From: an uncultured Eubacteriales bacterium
Lineage (GTDB): Bacteria; Bacillota; Clostridia; Christensenellales; QALW01
DNA length: 30,780 nucleotides
Assembly (NCBI GenBank): GCA_900552055.1
Contig: URYI01000010.1
Coordinates: 1 to 30,780 of the forward strand
Reading direction: 5' to 3'
Made by a program: the position numbers and the translations under genes. Positions 17,106 through 24,724 of this stretch are shown in pieces (position 1 is the stretch's first letter; every line of letters starts with the position of its first letter). The notes under the pieces were generated by a model. The model worked only from the letters and a program-made list of their open reading frames with translations. It did no database searches and was not told the origin of the DNA.

Positions 17106-17828
17106 TTAATTGGGCGTATAAAGCTGCCTGTACGGGTTGCCGGTATTAGGAGTGAGAACTAAAAACGGATGCTGCATGATTTTTTCCGCTGAATAACCAA
17201 AATAACCGCAAAAGCTTTTTATATAGCCTTCAATGCGATTTAAATCCTCAGGCAGAGCAGCACGCGCGCATACCTGCTCCGGCAAAGACGCGGGCACTTT
17301 ATCAGTGCGCAGGAATATTTCGCCTCCATGCATACCCGTACCGCAGAAATAACCTACTATTGGTTCCTGGCTCTCCAGGCCTAAAACTATTATAGTACCG
17401 CCAGCCTGATATTCGCCTAAAAAGCTGCCTGCGTTCCCGCCTATAACCAGCGCGGGCTTCTTTTGATTGTACTCTTTCATATGTATGCCTGCCCGATAAC
17501 CTACGCTTCCCTTAACAAAAATGGAACCGCCGCGCATAGCATATCCCGTAGCGTCCCCCGAACTGCCCTCAATAACTATAAGCCCATCGTCCATAGTGTC
17601 TCCTACAGCATCCTGGGCGTTTCCCTTGACATACAGTTCAGAGCCGTTTAAGTATGCTCCCATAGCATTGCCCGGAGTGCCGTTTATAACTATCCGGCGC
17701 CCGGCAAGACCGCAGCCGATATACCGCTGTCCCGTCACATTGTCCAGCGTTATCTCCTTATCCGAACATTGCCTTATTTTTTCATTAAGCTGAGAGTAAT
17801 ACTCTCCCTGAGCATCTATTCTCGTCAT
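17106..17828 (-). CDS. Glutamate synthase GXGXG-domain subunit (GltB domain 3-like)
   Basis: Corresponds to the C-terminal beta-helix domain of the large glutamate synthase subunit, here a separate protein that scaffolds the complex. It contains the repeated G-X-X-G-X-X-X-G beta-helix pattern: GCGLAGRRIVINGTPGNAMG, GNAQDAVGDTMDDGLIVIEG, GDATGYAMRGGSIFVKGSVG, then GGNAGSFLGEYQAGGTIIVLG. A longer start at 17837 places the ATG almost against AAAGGG. The ATG at 17828 has nine-base spacing and is preferred, giving 240 residues. It is the last gene of the glutamate synthase operon, 27-36 bases after the FAD oxidoreductase. Splitting of this domain is typical of archaeal-type and some Clostridia enzymes. 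Confidence 0.9.
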   Translation of the reverse strand: MTRIDAQGEYYSQLNEKIRQCSDKEITLDNVTGQRYIGCGLAGRRIVINGTPGNAMGAYLNGSELYVKGNAQDAVGDTMDDGLIVIEGSSGDATGYAMRGGSIFVKGSVGYRAGIHMKEYNQKKPALVIGGNAGSFLGEYQAGGTIIVLGLESQEPIVGYFCGTGMHGGEIFLRTDKVPASLPEQVCARAALPEDLNRIEGYIKSFCGYFGYSAEKIMQHPFLVLTPNTGNPYRQLYTPN

Positions 17829-17864
17829 AAGTTGCATCCCTTTCTATATTGTAATTAATTAGGG

Positions 17865-19097
17865 CTACACCCGTTCTGCCAGCTTTTGATGCCTGTACTG
17901 GCCGGAGAATGCAGCTAACTGCGGAGACTCAGCAATCAATTTAAAATCTATGCTGTCTAGGGGTATCCTCTCACGCACCAAAGAAGTATATATTCCCGCG
18001 CGGGAAACATCTCCCATAATTATATAGCCCGCAAGCAGCCCGTCTTTTACACATAGGCGCTTATATGTACCATCCTTATTGAAAACTAAGCTTTGCCCGT
18101 CATACGTTCCGCATGTCACCATATGCAGGCCTAAAACCCCCATGGAGTTCATGGGAACGGCCTTATCAAACTGAGCCTCGCCTCCGGCCATATTGCGGCC
18201 CGCTGTCTCTCCCTGCATATAGGCGTTGGGAAGCAGAGCTAAAACCTTGCTCTTGCCGCAGGAAATATCTCGGCACTGCGTACAATCTCCCGCAGCATAT
18301 ATATCCTTTAAGCTGGTGCGCGATCTATCGTCTGCAATTATACCGCGCTCGCAGTCCGCTCCCGCCTCCTTAAGCAGTTCCACATTAGGACGCACACCCA
18401 CAGCTACCACCAGCACATCAAAGGGAATTATTTCGCTGCCGATATCCGCTCCTTCAGATGTAAAAGCTTTAACGCCCGCATTCAGCCTTACGTTTATTCC
18501 CTTAGCTTTAAGATGCTCAAGCATTATTGACGCACTCTGCTCATCCAATATGCTGGGAAGCACTCTGTCTGCTAAGTCTACCACCGTTATACTGCCCGCA
18601 CGGCCATACAGCCCCTCCGCACATTTCAAACCTATAAGCCCCGCTCCCATAATAAGCACCCTGGTCTGATTATTAACTGCCTGTTCCAAAGCCAATGCAT
18701 CATCCAGGCTCATAAAGGTAAATTTTTTCTCCACCTGTTCCAAGCCGGCTATGGGAGGGATAAAAGGCTTGCTGCCCGCAGCATAAAGCAGCTTTTGATA
18801 CTCTATCTTTTCCCCGTTGTCCAGATATACGCATTTTATATCCGCATCTATTTTTTTCGCCGTGCGTCCCGACAACAGAACAGCCTTATTCTCCTCATAA
18901 AAGTTATCCGAGCGGTATTTTATACGCTGCATATCGGTTTCCCCGCATAGAAGATAGGATATAAGGGGTCGGGAATATGTAAAATACGATTCGGAAGAAA
19001 CCATTATAATATCCCCCTCTTTATCCAATGCCCTTATTCCCTCAACTCCGCCTATCGCCCCGGCCGAATTACCTATAATAACATATTTGGCGTTCAT
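17865..19097 (-). CDS. FAD/NAD(P)-dependent oxidoreductase of the glutamate synthase operon
   Basis: Pyridine nucleotide-disulphide oxidoreductase fold, probably passing NAD(P)H electrons towards the ferredoxin-like and FMN subunits. The 410-residue protein has the FAD motif IIGNSAGAIGGVEG at the N-terminus, ending the first Rossmann unit with LLYAAGSKP (about residues 103-111). The NAD(P) motif is LIMGAGLIGLKCAE (about 148-161), and the FAD-closing motif is DIYAAGDC (about 264-271). No CxxxxC redox disulphide is seen, so it resembles rubredoxin/ferredoxin reductases and NADH oxidase relatives. The ATG follows AGGTAAGGATAT. A 360-base gap containing element E separates it from the ferredoxin gene, unusual within an otherwise tight operon. 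Confidence 0.9.
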   Translation of the reverse strand: MNAKYVIIGNSAGAIGGVEGIRALDKEGDIIMVSSESYFTYSRPLISYLLCGETDMQRIKYRSDNFYEENKAVLLSGRTAKKIDADIKCVYLDNGEKIEYQKLLYAAGSKPFIPPIAGLEQVEKKFTFMSLDDALALEQAVNNQTRVLIMGAGLIGLKCAEGLYGRAGSITVVDLADRVLPSILDEQSASIMLEHLKAKGINVRLNAGVKAFTSEGADIGSEIIPFDVLVVAVGVRPNVELLKEAGADCERGIIADDRSRTSLKDIYAAGDCTQCRDISCGKSKVLALLPNAYMQGETAGRNMAGGEAQFDKAVPMNSMGVLGLHMVTCGTYDGQSLVFNKDGTYKRLCVKDGLLAGYIIMGDVSRAGIYTSLVRERIPLDSIDFKLIAESPQLAAFSGQYRHQKLAERV

Positions 19098-19183
19098 ATC
19101 CTTACCTCCAAAAGGCCAACAGGCCCTAAAAAATTCATTTTCCGGCTGTTAAACTAATTACAGCGCCTTTTTTATATTATGGG

Positions 19184-19344
19184 GGAGCGCTCCCGCCCTT
19201 TAAAAGTGTTTTGGCTCGCATCCCGCTCGCCAAAACGGGCGCGCCCGCCATTGGTCGCTGTCCCTTTTATTTACTTCGCCGCATATTTTACGCTATCGCC
19301 CATTTAATACCGCGCGCCCATTTACATATCCCCGCCCGCGCTCC
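19184..19344 (-). repeat. Multi-hairpin intergenic element, copy E, inside the glutamate synthase operon
   Basis: On the minus strand the closing stem is GGAGCGC (19344-19338) with GCGCTCC (19190-19184). GGGCGGGGATATG follows the 5' arm, and AAAGGGCGGGA precedes the 3' arm. One clear inner hairpin, GTTTTGGC/GCCAAAAC (19208-19215 with 19229-19236), and a GGGCGCGCCC palindrome are present; the first inner stem is degenerate. It occupies the gap between the ferredoxin and FAD oxidoreductase genes. Confidence 0.6.
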
Positions 19345-19456
19345 GCGGGCCGCCGCAATTTTGCAATTATAATTTCTTTTAACACGCGGCCCGCATACAG
19401 ACAGCTTGCCTCAGCGGCAAAATTCAGCTTCTATTTCAATACCAGCTGCATATCTT

Positions 19457-19885
19457 CTATCTTTCCTCATATATAATAGCGCGATTAGGGCACCCGGCGA
19501 CGCATGCCGGCTGCCCGCAGCTGTTGTTTAAGCACAGCTCGCATTTCTGCACCGGCCCCTCTTCTCCCGGAAGCACCGCTCCATACGGACACGCCATAAC
19601 ACAGCTGAGACATCCTACGCATTTGTCCCTGTCCACTGATATAACTCCGTCTTTAATGCTCATGGCGCCGCTTATACACGCCTTTACGCACAGCGGTTCC
19701 GTGCAATGCCGGCAGGAAACTGCAAAACAAACGCCGTCCTTCTCCTCTACCCTTATGCGGGGATGGATTCTAACATTTTTCAGTGCGCTGGCCATATCCT
19801 TTTTCCCCGAATTGGCAAAGGCGCAGTTATACTCGCACAAATGACAGCCCAGGCACCATTTTTCATCTACATAAACTCTTTTCAC
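19457..19885 (-). CDS. 4Fe-4S ferredoxin-type electron transfer subunit
   Basis: A 142-residue protein with four cysteine clusters like the HycB/DmsB family: CLGCHLCEYNC (about residues 11-21), CRHCTEPLCVKAC (about 58-70), CVGCLSCVMACPYG (about 89-102) and CELCLNNSCGQPACVAGC (about 114-131). It can bind up to four Fe-S clusters and would relay electrons in the glutamate synthase complex. The start is GTG at 19883-19885, preceded by AGGATAAAGCT. It lies 19 bases after the FMN subunit gene, suggesting co-translation. Cluster number is inferred from motifs. Confidence 0.92.
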   Translation of the reverse strand: MKRVYVDEKWCLGCHLCEYNCAFANSGKKDMASALKNVRIHPRIRVEEKDGVCFAVSCRHCTEPLCVKACISGAMSIKDGVISVDRDKCVGCLSCVMACPYGAVLPGEEGPVQKCELCLNNSCGQPACVAGCPNRAIIYEER

Positions 19886-19904
19886 AGCTTTATCCTGCCC
19901 CTTT

Positions 19905-21410
19905 CTATTCTCCCGCGTGCTTAACGCCTAAAATATCCAGTTCCTTCTGGGTCATGCCCACGCCCCTGAGCATAAGCCTGTTCCCGCGCAGAGCCTCGAC
20001 TGAATTAATGCCCATGCCTCCCATTATCTCCTTAAGCTCGTGCGTCCAGGCATTTATAAGATTGCATAAACGCTTATAGCCGATATCAGGATTGAGGCGC
20101 TTGACCAGTTCGGGCCGCTGCGTAGCTATTCCCCAGTTGCATTTGCCGCTGTGGCAGCTCCGGCAAAGATGGCAGCCCAGCGCCATAAGCGCCGCAGTAC
20201 CTATGTATACCGCGTCTGCTCCCAGCGCTATGGCCTTGACCATATCGGCGCTGGAGCGTATGCTGCCCGCCGCAATTATGGAAACATTGCCCCTTATTCC
20301 CTCTTCCCGAAGGCGCTGGTCAACGCTGGCCAAAGCCAGTTCTATGGGAATACCCACATTGTCCCGGATACGGGTAGGCGCTGCGCCGGTGCCTCCGCGG
20401 AAACCGTCTATGGCTATGGCGTCCGCGCCTGAGCGGGCTATGCCGCTGGCTATAGCCGCCACATTGTGCACAGCCGCTATTTTTACTATGACCGGCTTCT
20501 TATATTCTGTGGCCTCCTTAATGGAAAAGACCAGCTGGCGCAAATCCTCTATGGAATATATATCATGATGCGGCGCGGGCGAAATGGCGTCGGCGCCTTC
20601 GGGAATCATGCGCGTGCGCGAAACATCCCCCACTATCTTTTCGCCGGGAAGATGCCCGCCTATGCCCGGCTTTGCGCCTTGACCCATCTTAATTTCCACA
20701 GCCGCCGCCGTCTCCAGATACTTTTTATGCACCCCGAAGCGGCCCGAAGCCACCTGCACTATGGTATTAGGCCCATATTTATAGAAATCCTCATGCAGGC
20801 CGCCCTCGCCTGTATTATAATATATGCCCAATTCAGAAGCGGCCCGTGCCAGCGATTCATGCGCGTTATAGCTTATTGAGCCGTAGCTCATAGCCGAAAA
20901 CATTATGGGCGTGGTCAGCTTCAGCTGAGGACTCATATTGGGAACTATCCTGCCCTGCTTATCCCTCTCTATCTGCTCAGGCTTGCGTCCAAGAAATGTG
21001 GCAGTTTCCATAGGCTCGCGCAAAGGGTCTATGCTTGGATTAGTCACCTGGGACGCATTTAAAAGCAAACGGTCCCAGTATACAGGCAAAGGACGCGGAT
21101 TACCCATTGAAGAAAGCAGCACTCCGCCGCTCTCGGCCTGGCGGTAAATCTCATTAATCGCGTCGCCGCTCCAGTTGTAATTGGTTTTAAAGGTATGATT
21201 GCTCTTTACTATCTTAAGCGCATGAGTGGGACACAGGGCCACGCACCGGTGACAGCAGACGCACTTTGATTCGTCCGCGCGCATGGTGCCGGTCTCTTCA
21301 TCGTAAGAATGCACGCAGTTGGCGCACTGCCGCTCGCAGACACGGCAGGCTATGCATCTGGAGGTGTCCCGCACAACCTCATATTCAGGATATATATAAT
21401 TGATTGCCAT
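19905..21410 (-). CDS. gltB: Glutamate synthase FMN-binding subunit with N-terminal ferredoxin domain
   Basis: Catalytic synthase subunit that reductively aminates 2-oxoglutarate with ammonia from glutamine. The N-terminal 70 residues hold two 4Fe-4S motifs (CIACRVCERQCANC and CVCCHRCVALCP). The Glu_synthase FMN barrel follows, with FSAMSYGSIS, NTGEGG, EIKMGQGAKPGIGGHLPG, GADAIAIDGFRGGTGAAP and GADAVYIGTAAL. A 3Fe-4S-type cysteine group CHLCRSCHSGKC lies near residue 424. The ATG at 21410 is preferred over the TTG at 21416, because only it has proper spacing from TGGGG (about 501 residues). Archaeal-type organisation: the GATase and GXGXG domains are separate genes on either side. Confidence 0.95.
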   Translation of the reverse strand: MAINYIYPEYEVVRDTSRCIACRVCERQCANCVHSYDEETGTMRADESKCVCCHRCVALCPTHALKIVKSNHTFKTNYNWSGDAINEIYRQAESGGVLLSSMGNPRPLPVYWDRLLLNASQVTNPSIDPLREPMETATFLGRKPEQIERDKQGRIVPNMSPQLKLTTPIMFSAMSYGSISYNAHESLARAASELGIYYNTGEGGLHEDFYKYGPNTIVQVASGRFGVHKKYLETAAAVEIKMGQGAKPGIGGHLPGEKIVGDVSRTRMIPEGADAISPAPHHDIYSIEDLRQLVFSIKEATEYKKPVIVKIAAVHNVAAIASGIARSGADAIAIDGFRGGTGAAPTRIRDNVGIPIELALASVDQRLREEGIRGNVSIIAAGSIRSSADMVKAIALGADAVYIGTAALMALGCHLCRSCHSGKCNWGIATQRPELVKRLNPDIGYKRLCNLINAWTHELKEIMGGMGINSVEALRGNRLMLRGVGMTQKELDILGVKHAGE

Positions 21411-21571
21411 TATCAAAACCCCATTTCATAATTGCAGTTTTTCTTATTGCCGGTCCATTCCTGACTGGACTAAGTATAATCTATATCTTATGCCGGAACC
21501 CCTGTGCCATTCAGCTCAGCCTAAAGCCCCCGCTTATTCACGCTCTTGAACCCCGGCCCATGCTGTCCGCA

Positions 21572-22657
21572 TTAAACCATATCCAGAGTATATATAACCG
21601 GCTCGCCGCCTTTGGGCGCCCAGAGTTTGTCTAAGTCAGGCTCTATAATTCTTATGGCGCACTCCTCGCTGGCTATATAGGCCATATCTCCCTTTTCCCC
21701 CACTACCATGGAACGAAGCTTCAGCCTGTCGTTAAGAGCCATTAAACCGTTTGGGAAGCCCAGCAGAATGGAAAATGGGCCGGTTATCAGCAGGGGCGCA
21801 AAGGCGCCGCGCAGATAAGCCATACGCTCGCGCTCCTCCTCAGGCATGCCCTTTATAGTGCTCCAGAATGGCGCGGCTATAACGCTGGACATCTCCTTAA
21901 GACTGAGCCCCATACGGCGCACAAGATAATCTATTATGTAGGTGATAACCTCTGTATCCGTCAGCAGATTGCATTTATAGCCGTACATCTCGATATACCG
22001 CCGGTTGGCATCGTAAGAAGAAATTTCGCCGTTATGCACTACTGAATAATCCAGCAGGGCAAATGGGTGCGCCCCGCCCCACCAGCCGGGAGTATTAGTC
22101 GGGTACCGCCCGTGAGCCGTCCAGCACCAGCCCGAATATTCCTCAAGGCGATAAAAGCGCCCCACGTCTTCAGGAAAGCCGACAGCCTTAAAGACTCCCA
22201 TATTTTTACCGCTGGAAAAGACGTAAGCCCCTTCCAAGTTGGTATTTATATTAGTAACGCACCTGGCGGTAAATTCATATTCCTCCAGCTGGCTCTCGGC
22301 CAGTTTTGTGGGCAGAGGAGTGACAAAATACCTCCATATCAGCGGCTCGTTTGTAATTTCGGGCAGCTTGCGCGTGGGTATTTTGGAAAGGTTGATAATA
22401 TCAAAATGCTTATCCAGAAAACGCTCGCACTTTTCCCGCGCCTCAATGGTATCATAAAACACATGCAGTGCAAAATAATCCTTGTATTCCGGATAAATGC
22501 CGTAGCCCGCAAAGCCGCCGCCCAGTCCGTTGGAGCGGTCGTGCATAACGGCTATAGATTTAATTATGCTTTCCCCGCTTATTCTACGACCGCTCCGGCA
22601 GAGCATGCCCGAAATAGCGCAGCCTGAAGGTATCCGAATCTGTCCCTCTTTTAACAT
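21572..22657 (-). CDS. Glutamate synthase class II glutamine amidotransferase subunit
   Basis: Hydrolyses glutamine to glutamate and ammonia for the synthase barrel. The 361-residue protein matches the N-terminal Ntn-hydrolase domain of GltB. The probable nucleophile is Cys13 in IPSGCAISGM, so a 12-residue propeptide would have to be removed. Other family segments are NGLGGGFAGYGIYPEY (about residues 44-59), WCWTAHGRYPTNTPGWWGG and HNGEISSYDANRRYIE (about 207-222), then the LLTDTEVITY motif. The ATG follows AAAGGGGAAATGCATC. It is the first gene of the operon, 161 bases before the FMN subunit, downstream of a promoter and leader terminator. Confidence 0.93.
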   Translation of the reverse strand: MLKEGQIRIPSGCAISGMLCRSGRRISGESIIKSIAVMHDRSNGLGGGFAGYGIYPEYKDYFALHVFYDTIEAREKCERFLDKHFDIINLSKIPTRKLPEITNEPLIWRYFVTPLPTKLAESQLEEYEFTARCVTNINTNLEGAYVFSSGKNMGVFKAVGFPEDVGRFYRLEEYSGWCWTAHGRYPTNTPGWWGGAHPFALLDYSVVHNGEISSYDANRRYIEMYGYKCNLLTDTEVITYIIDYLVRRMGLSLKEMSSVIAAPFWSTIKGMPEEERERMAYLRGAFAPLLITGPFSILLGFPNGLMALNDRLKLRSMVVGEKGDMAYIASEECAIRIIEPDLDKLWAPKGGEPVIYTLDMV

Positions 22658-22681
22658 GATGCATTTCCCCTTTAGCCCTGT

Positions 22682-22720
22682 AAATTTTGCCGCAGTTTAT
22701 TCTGCGGCGCTGCAAAATTT
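22682..22720 (-). promoter_or_regulatory. Second leader hairpin before the glutamate synthase operon
   Basis: AAATTTTGCCGCAG (22682-22695) pairs with CTGCGGCGCTGCAAAATTT (22702-22720), leaving a five-base bulge. It lies between the leader terminator and the first ribosome binding site. It could be part of a regulatory switch, but no pairing that opens the terminator has been found. Confidence 0.4.
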
Positions 22721-22746
22721 ATTAAGAGCAAAAATAGATAGAAAAA

Positions 22747-22792
22747 AAGACGTCCACCGCCGAGTTGTAAAAACTCCGCAGCGAACGTCTTT
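22747..22792 (-). terminator. Intrinsic terminator inside the glutamate synthase leader (attenuator candidate)
   Basis: Minus-strand hairpin of about 18 pairs including G-T pairs, from AAAGACGT (22792-22785) to ACGTCTTT (22753-22746), followed at once by a run of T. It lies downstream of the operon promoter and about 90 bases before the first start codon. No gene lies between the promoter and it, so it can only act on the glutamate synthase transcript. Confidence 0.7.
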
Positions 22793-22803
22793 GTTCTTTT
22801 AAT

Positions 22804-22832
22804 ATATTATACATGTGAAGTAATTTTGTCAA
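22804..22832 (-). promoter_or_regulatory. Sigma-A promoter of the glutamate synthase operon
   Basis: On the minus strand: TTGACA (22832-22827), 17-base spacer, TAATAT (22809-22804). An overlapping TATAAT with 15-base spacing is also present. The 5' leader would be about 140 bases long. Confidence 0.75.
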
Positions 22833-22942
22833 CTGTTTTTTGCAGGATTTTTTATTTCTCCTTGCAAAACAAAAAGATATTGATGGGCAAGCGTATTATA
22901 ATGAACCATGCCTTCGCAGTATTGTTTTAGCAAAAAATCTGT

Positions 22943-23414
22943 ACGGTAAAGCAATCCGGCGGCAGCACGATAGAGCGCGCGGACGGAAGAAAGAGTGGGA
23001 CGGGGAGAATGGGGATTGGATGATGTATAAGGCAACATTTTCGCATCAAAATACAGCATAAAGCAATTTTACATATGATACATTTTCTGGCTTCGGCTTT
23101 TCAGAGCAGATTTGGGTTATCGGCCTGTGCATGGGGGAATTTGCGGAGGTGGGGAGAAAAAAGGCAAATGGTTGGGGTGGTAGAGAGAGGGTGTATAAGT
23201 TATTCTTTCCCCATCAAAATACCGGATAAAGTAATTTAGCAGCACTGCCATATTCTGGATATGCCCGCAGCTGGGCGTGCATGGCAAAAGCGCGGGCCAG
23301 CAGGGCTTAAGCGCCCCGCAGGGCCTGCGAGAAGGAGCGCGGCAAAGATGGGGACAGAAGCGGTATAAGTAAGCCTTCGCCCATCAAAATACCGCAAAAG
23401 TAAATTAGCAGCAC
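22943..23414 (+). repeat. Left array of ~170-base repeat units
   Basis: Unit boundaries carrying CATCAAAATAC start at 23044, 23212 and 23382 (168 and 170 bases apart). The shared boundary is roughly TATAAGTNA-N8-CATCAAAATACCG followed by ATAAAGNAATTTAGCAGCAC. A shortened unit lies at 22943-23043. Unit bodies differ from one another but match, in inverted orientation and at about 85-90% by eye, the units at 25322-25652. No ORF or start codon is convincing in the bodies. Confidence 0.75.
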
Positions 23415-23740
23415 TTATTTTTGATGCAAGCTGGGCTTCTTCTCAGCAATATCTTTTATAAACAAACCTAATATAAAAAATAACACAGCTCAAACATTAG
23501 CTGCATTCAATAATTACAATATTTTTCTATTATTTGAATCCAGGCAGAAAGAGAGACGGCAAAATTAAGCCGCCGAGCAGACAGTAATGTGAAAATGCAA
23601 AATCTCTTTCTCCACGCGCTTTGATGTGCTAGCCGTATGCGTCGCAGATTATAACGGCTTAAAATGCTTGTTTTATGATCTTATGATAGCACCCCGCATT
23701 TTGAAAGTCAATACTTTTAAGAAAAATAAATTAAATTGTT
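23415..23740. other. AT-rich stretch between the left array and the XRE genes, nothing assigned
   Basis: No ORF, tRNA or clear hairpin is supported. It starts with the tail of the third repeat boundary and ends in AT-rich DNA before the first XRE upstream block. Confidence 0.4.
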
Positions 23741-23746
23741 GATAAC

Positions 23747-23785
23747 TTTTCGTCTTTGGAACATATATATTATCGTATTGCTGTT
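23747..23785 (+). promoter_or_regulatory. Upstream block of the first XRE gene, duplicated before the second
   Basis: ACTTTTCG, ACATAT, TATTATCGT and TTGCTGTTTT occur here with the same order and near-identical spacing as at 24207-24250. Conservation outside the coding regions suggests a shared promoter or operator, possibly bound by the XRE proteins themselves. Confidence 0.5.
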
Positions 23786-23841
23786 TTGGAAAATTTGTGC
23801 CTGGTATATCATGTCTATAGTCTGGTTCAAGAGATGGAAAT

Positions 23842-24202
23842 ATGGATCATAATGATGAAAAGTTATTAAATACAAAACTGTTAGGGGCGCGTATAAAGGA
23901 AGCCCGCGAACATATAATTGATGATAATGGAAAAAAACTTTCTCAAGAAGCTTTGGCTGATATGTTAGATTTAACAGCAACATATATAAGACATGTAGAA
24001 GGCGGGCAAAGAACTCCGCGCTTACAATATTTTATTGATTTTTGCCGGGCTTTAAATACTACGCCCAATTTTTTTTAAAGATTATTTATACAATGAATAT
24101 AACGATATAATTGATGAAATAATTAGTAAAGTACAAACAATTCGACCTGATAAATTGCCGTTACTGCTGGAAAATATTAAATTATTAGATGATATAAAAT
24201 AA
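23842..24202 (+). pseudogene. XRE-family regulator 1, frame broken at an 8-T run
   Basis: A small HTH_3 DNA-binding protein. In frame from ATG 23842 it encodes the whole HTH (KLSQEALADMLDLTATYIRH, about residues 32-51) and stops at TAA 24076-24078, right after a run of eight T (24069-24076). The lost C-terminal part continues in another frame from 24077 (KDYLYNEYND, then QTIRPDKLPLLLENIKLLDD) to 24202, and aligns with the end of the downstream intact paralogue. Removing one T restores a ~119-residue protein. Either the gene is newly broken, or the T-run allows slippage giving two products. It forms a tandem duplicate with the next gene, including upstream DNA. Confidence 0.75.
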
Positions 24203-24216
24203 TTTTTACTTTTTCG

Positions 24217-24298
24217 CCTCTCGTACATATGTATTATCGTGTTGCTGTTTTTAGAATTGATATTCTGTTTTATTATGTATATAGACATGTACGAGAGG
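24217..24298 (+). promoter_or_regulatory. Inverted repeat overlapping the ribosome binding site of XRE gene 2
   Basis: CCTCTCGTACAT (24217-24228) and ATGTACGAGAGG (24287-24298) are perfect 12-base complements. The 3' arm contains GAGAGG, the probable Shine-Dalgarno of the gene starting at 24308. If the transcript includes both arms the site would be masked; if transcription begins between them (a TATTAT lies at 24232-24237), the repeat would act as DNA. Confidence 0.5.
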
Positions 24299-24307
24299 TA
24301 GTTGCTA

Positions 24308-24664
24308 ATGTCACATAATGATTATATAAATACAAAGCAATTAGGCAAGAGAATTAAAGAATCGAGAGAAATGCTTACTGATGAGGATGGGAAGAAGGTT
24401 ACTCAAGAAGCATTAGCTAATATTCTCGATTTTAGTGCTACATATATACGGCATGTTGAGGGAGGCAGACGAACCCCACGATTGTCTTATTTCATAGATT
24501 TCTGCAACGCTCTAAATGTAAGCCCAAATTTTTTGCTGAAAGATTATTTGACATGTGATAATGGTGATTTGCTAGACGAAGTATTGTTAAAAGTTAAAAC
24601 TTTGAGACCCGACAAATTGCCAGTGTTACTAGAAATTATCCAGCTACTAGATAATATAAAATAA
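24308..24664 (+). CDS. XRE-family transcriptional regulator 2
   Basis: An intact paralogue of the preceding gene, 118 residues from ATG 24308. The HTH_3 domain spans about residues 8-70 (RIKESREMLTDEDGKKVTQE, ILDFSATYIRHVEGGRRTPR). A short helical tail (LLDEVLLKVKTLRPDKLPVL) is probably for dimerisation. The longer TTG start at 24302 is only three bases from GAGAGG, so the ATG with nine-base spacing is chosen. An intrinsic terminator follows 20 bases after the stop. The low GC of this gene and its neighbours differs from the flanking metabolic genes and suggests acquisition. Targets are unknown. Confidence 0.9.
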   Translation: MSHNDYINTKQLGKRIKESREMLTDEDGKKVTQEALANILDFSATYIRHVEGGRRTPRLSYFIDFCNALNVSPNFLLKDYLTCDNGDLLDEVLLKVKTLRPDKLPVLLEIIQLLDNIK

Positions 24665-24684
24665 GAATCAAAAGCTTATTTCAG

Positions 24685-24715
24685 GAAATCCTAATTAAAT
24701 AGGATTTCTTTTTTT
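24685..24715 (+). terminator. Intrinsic terminator after XRE gene 2
   Basis: GAAATCCTA (24685-24693) pairs perfectly with TAGGATTTC (24700-24708), followed by seven T (24709-24715). It is a textbook intrinsic terminator. Confidence 0.88.
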
Positions 24716-24724
24716 AAATAATAG

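Noticed and set aside
22682..22832. T-box leader of the glutamate synthase operon
   Set aside because: No T-box sequence or specifier-loop layout is visible and the leader is too short.
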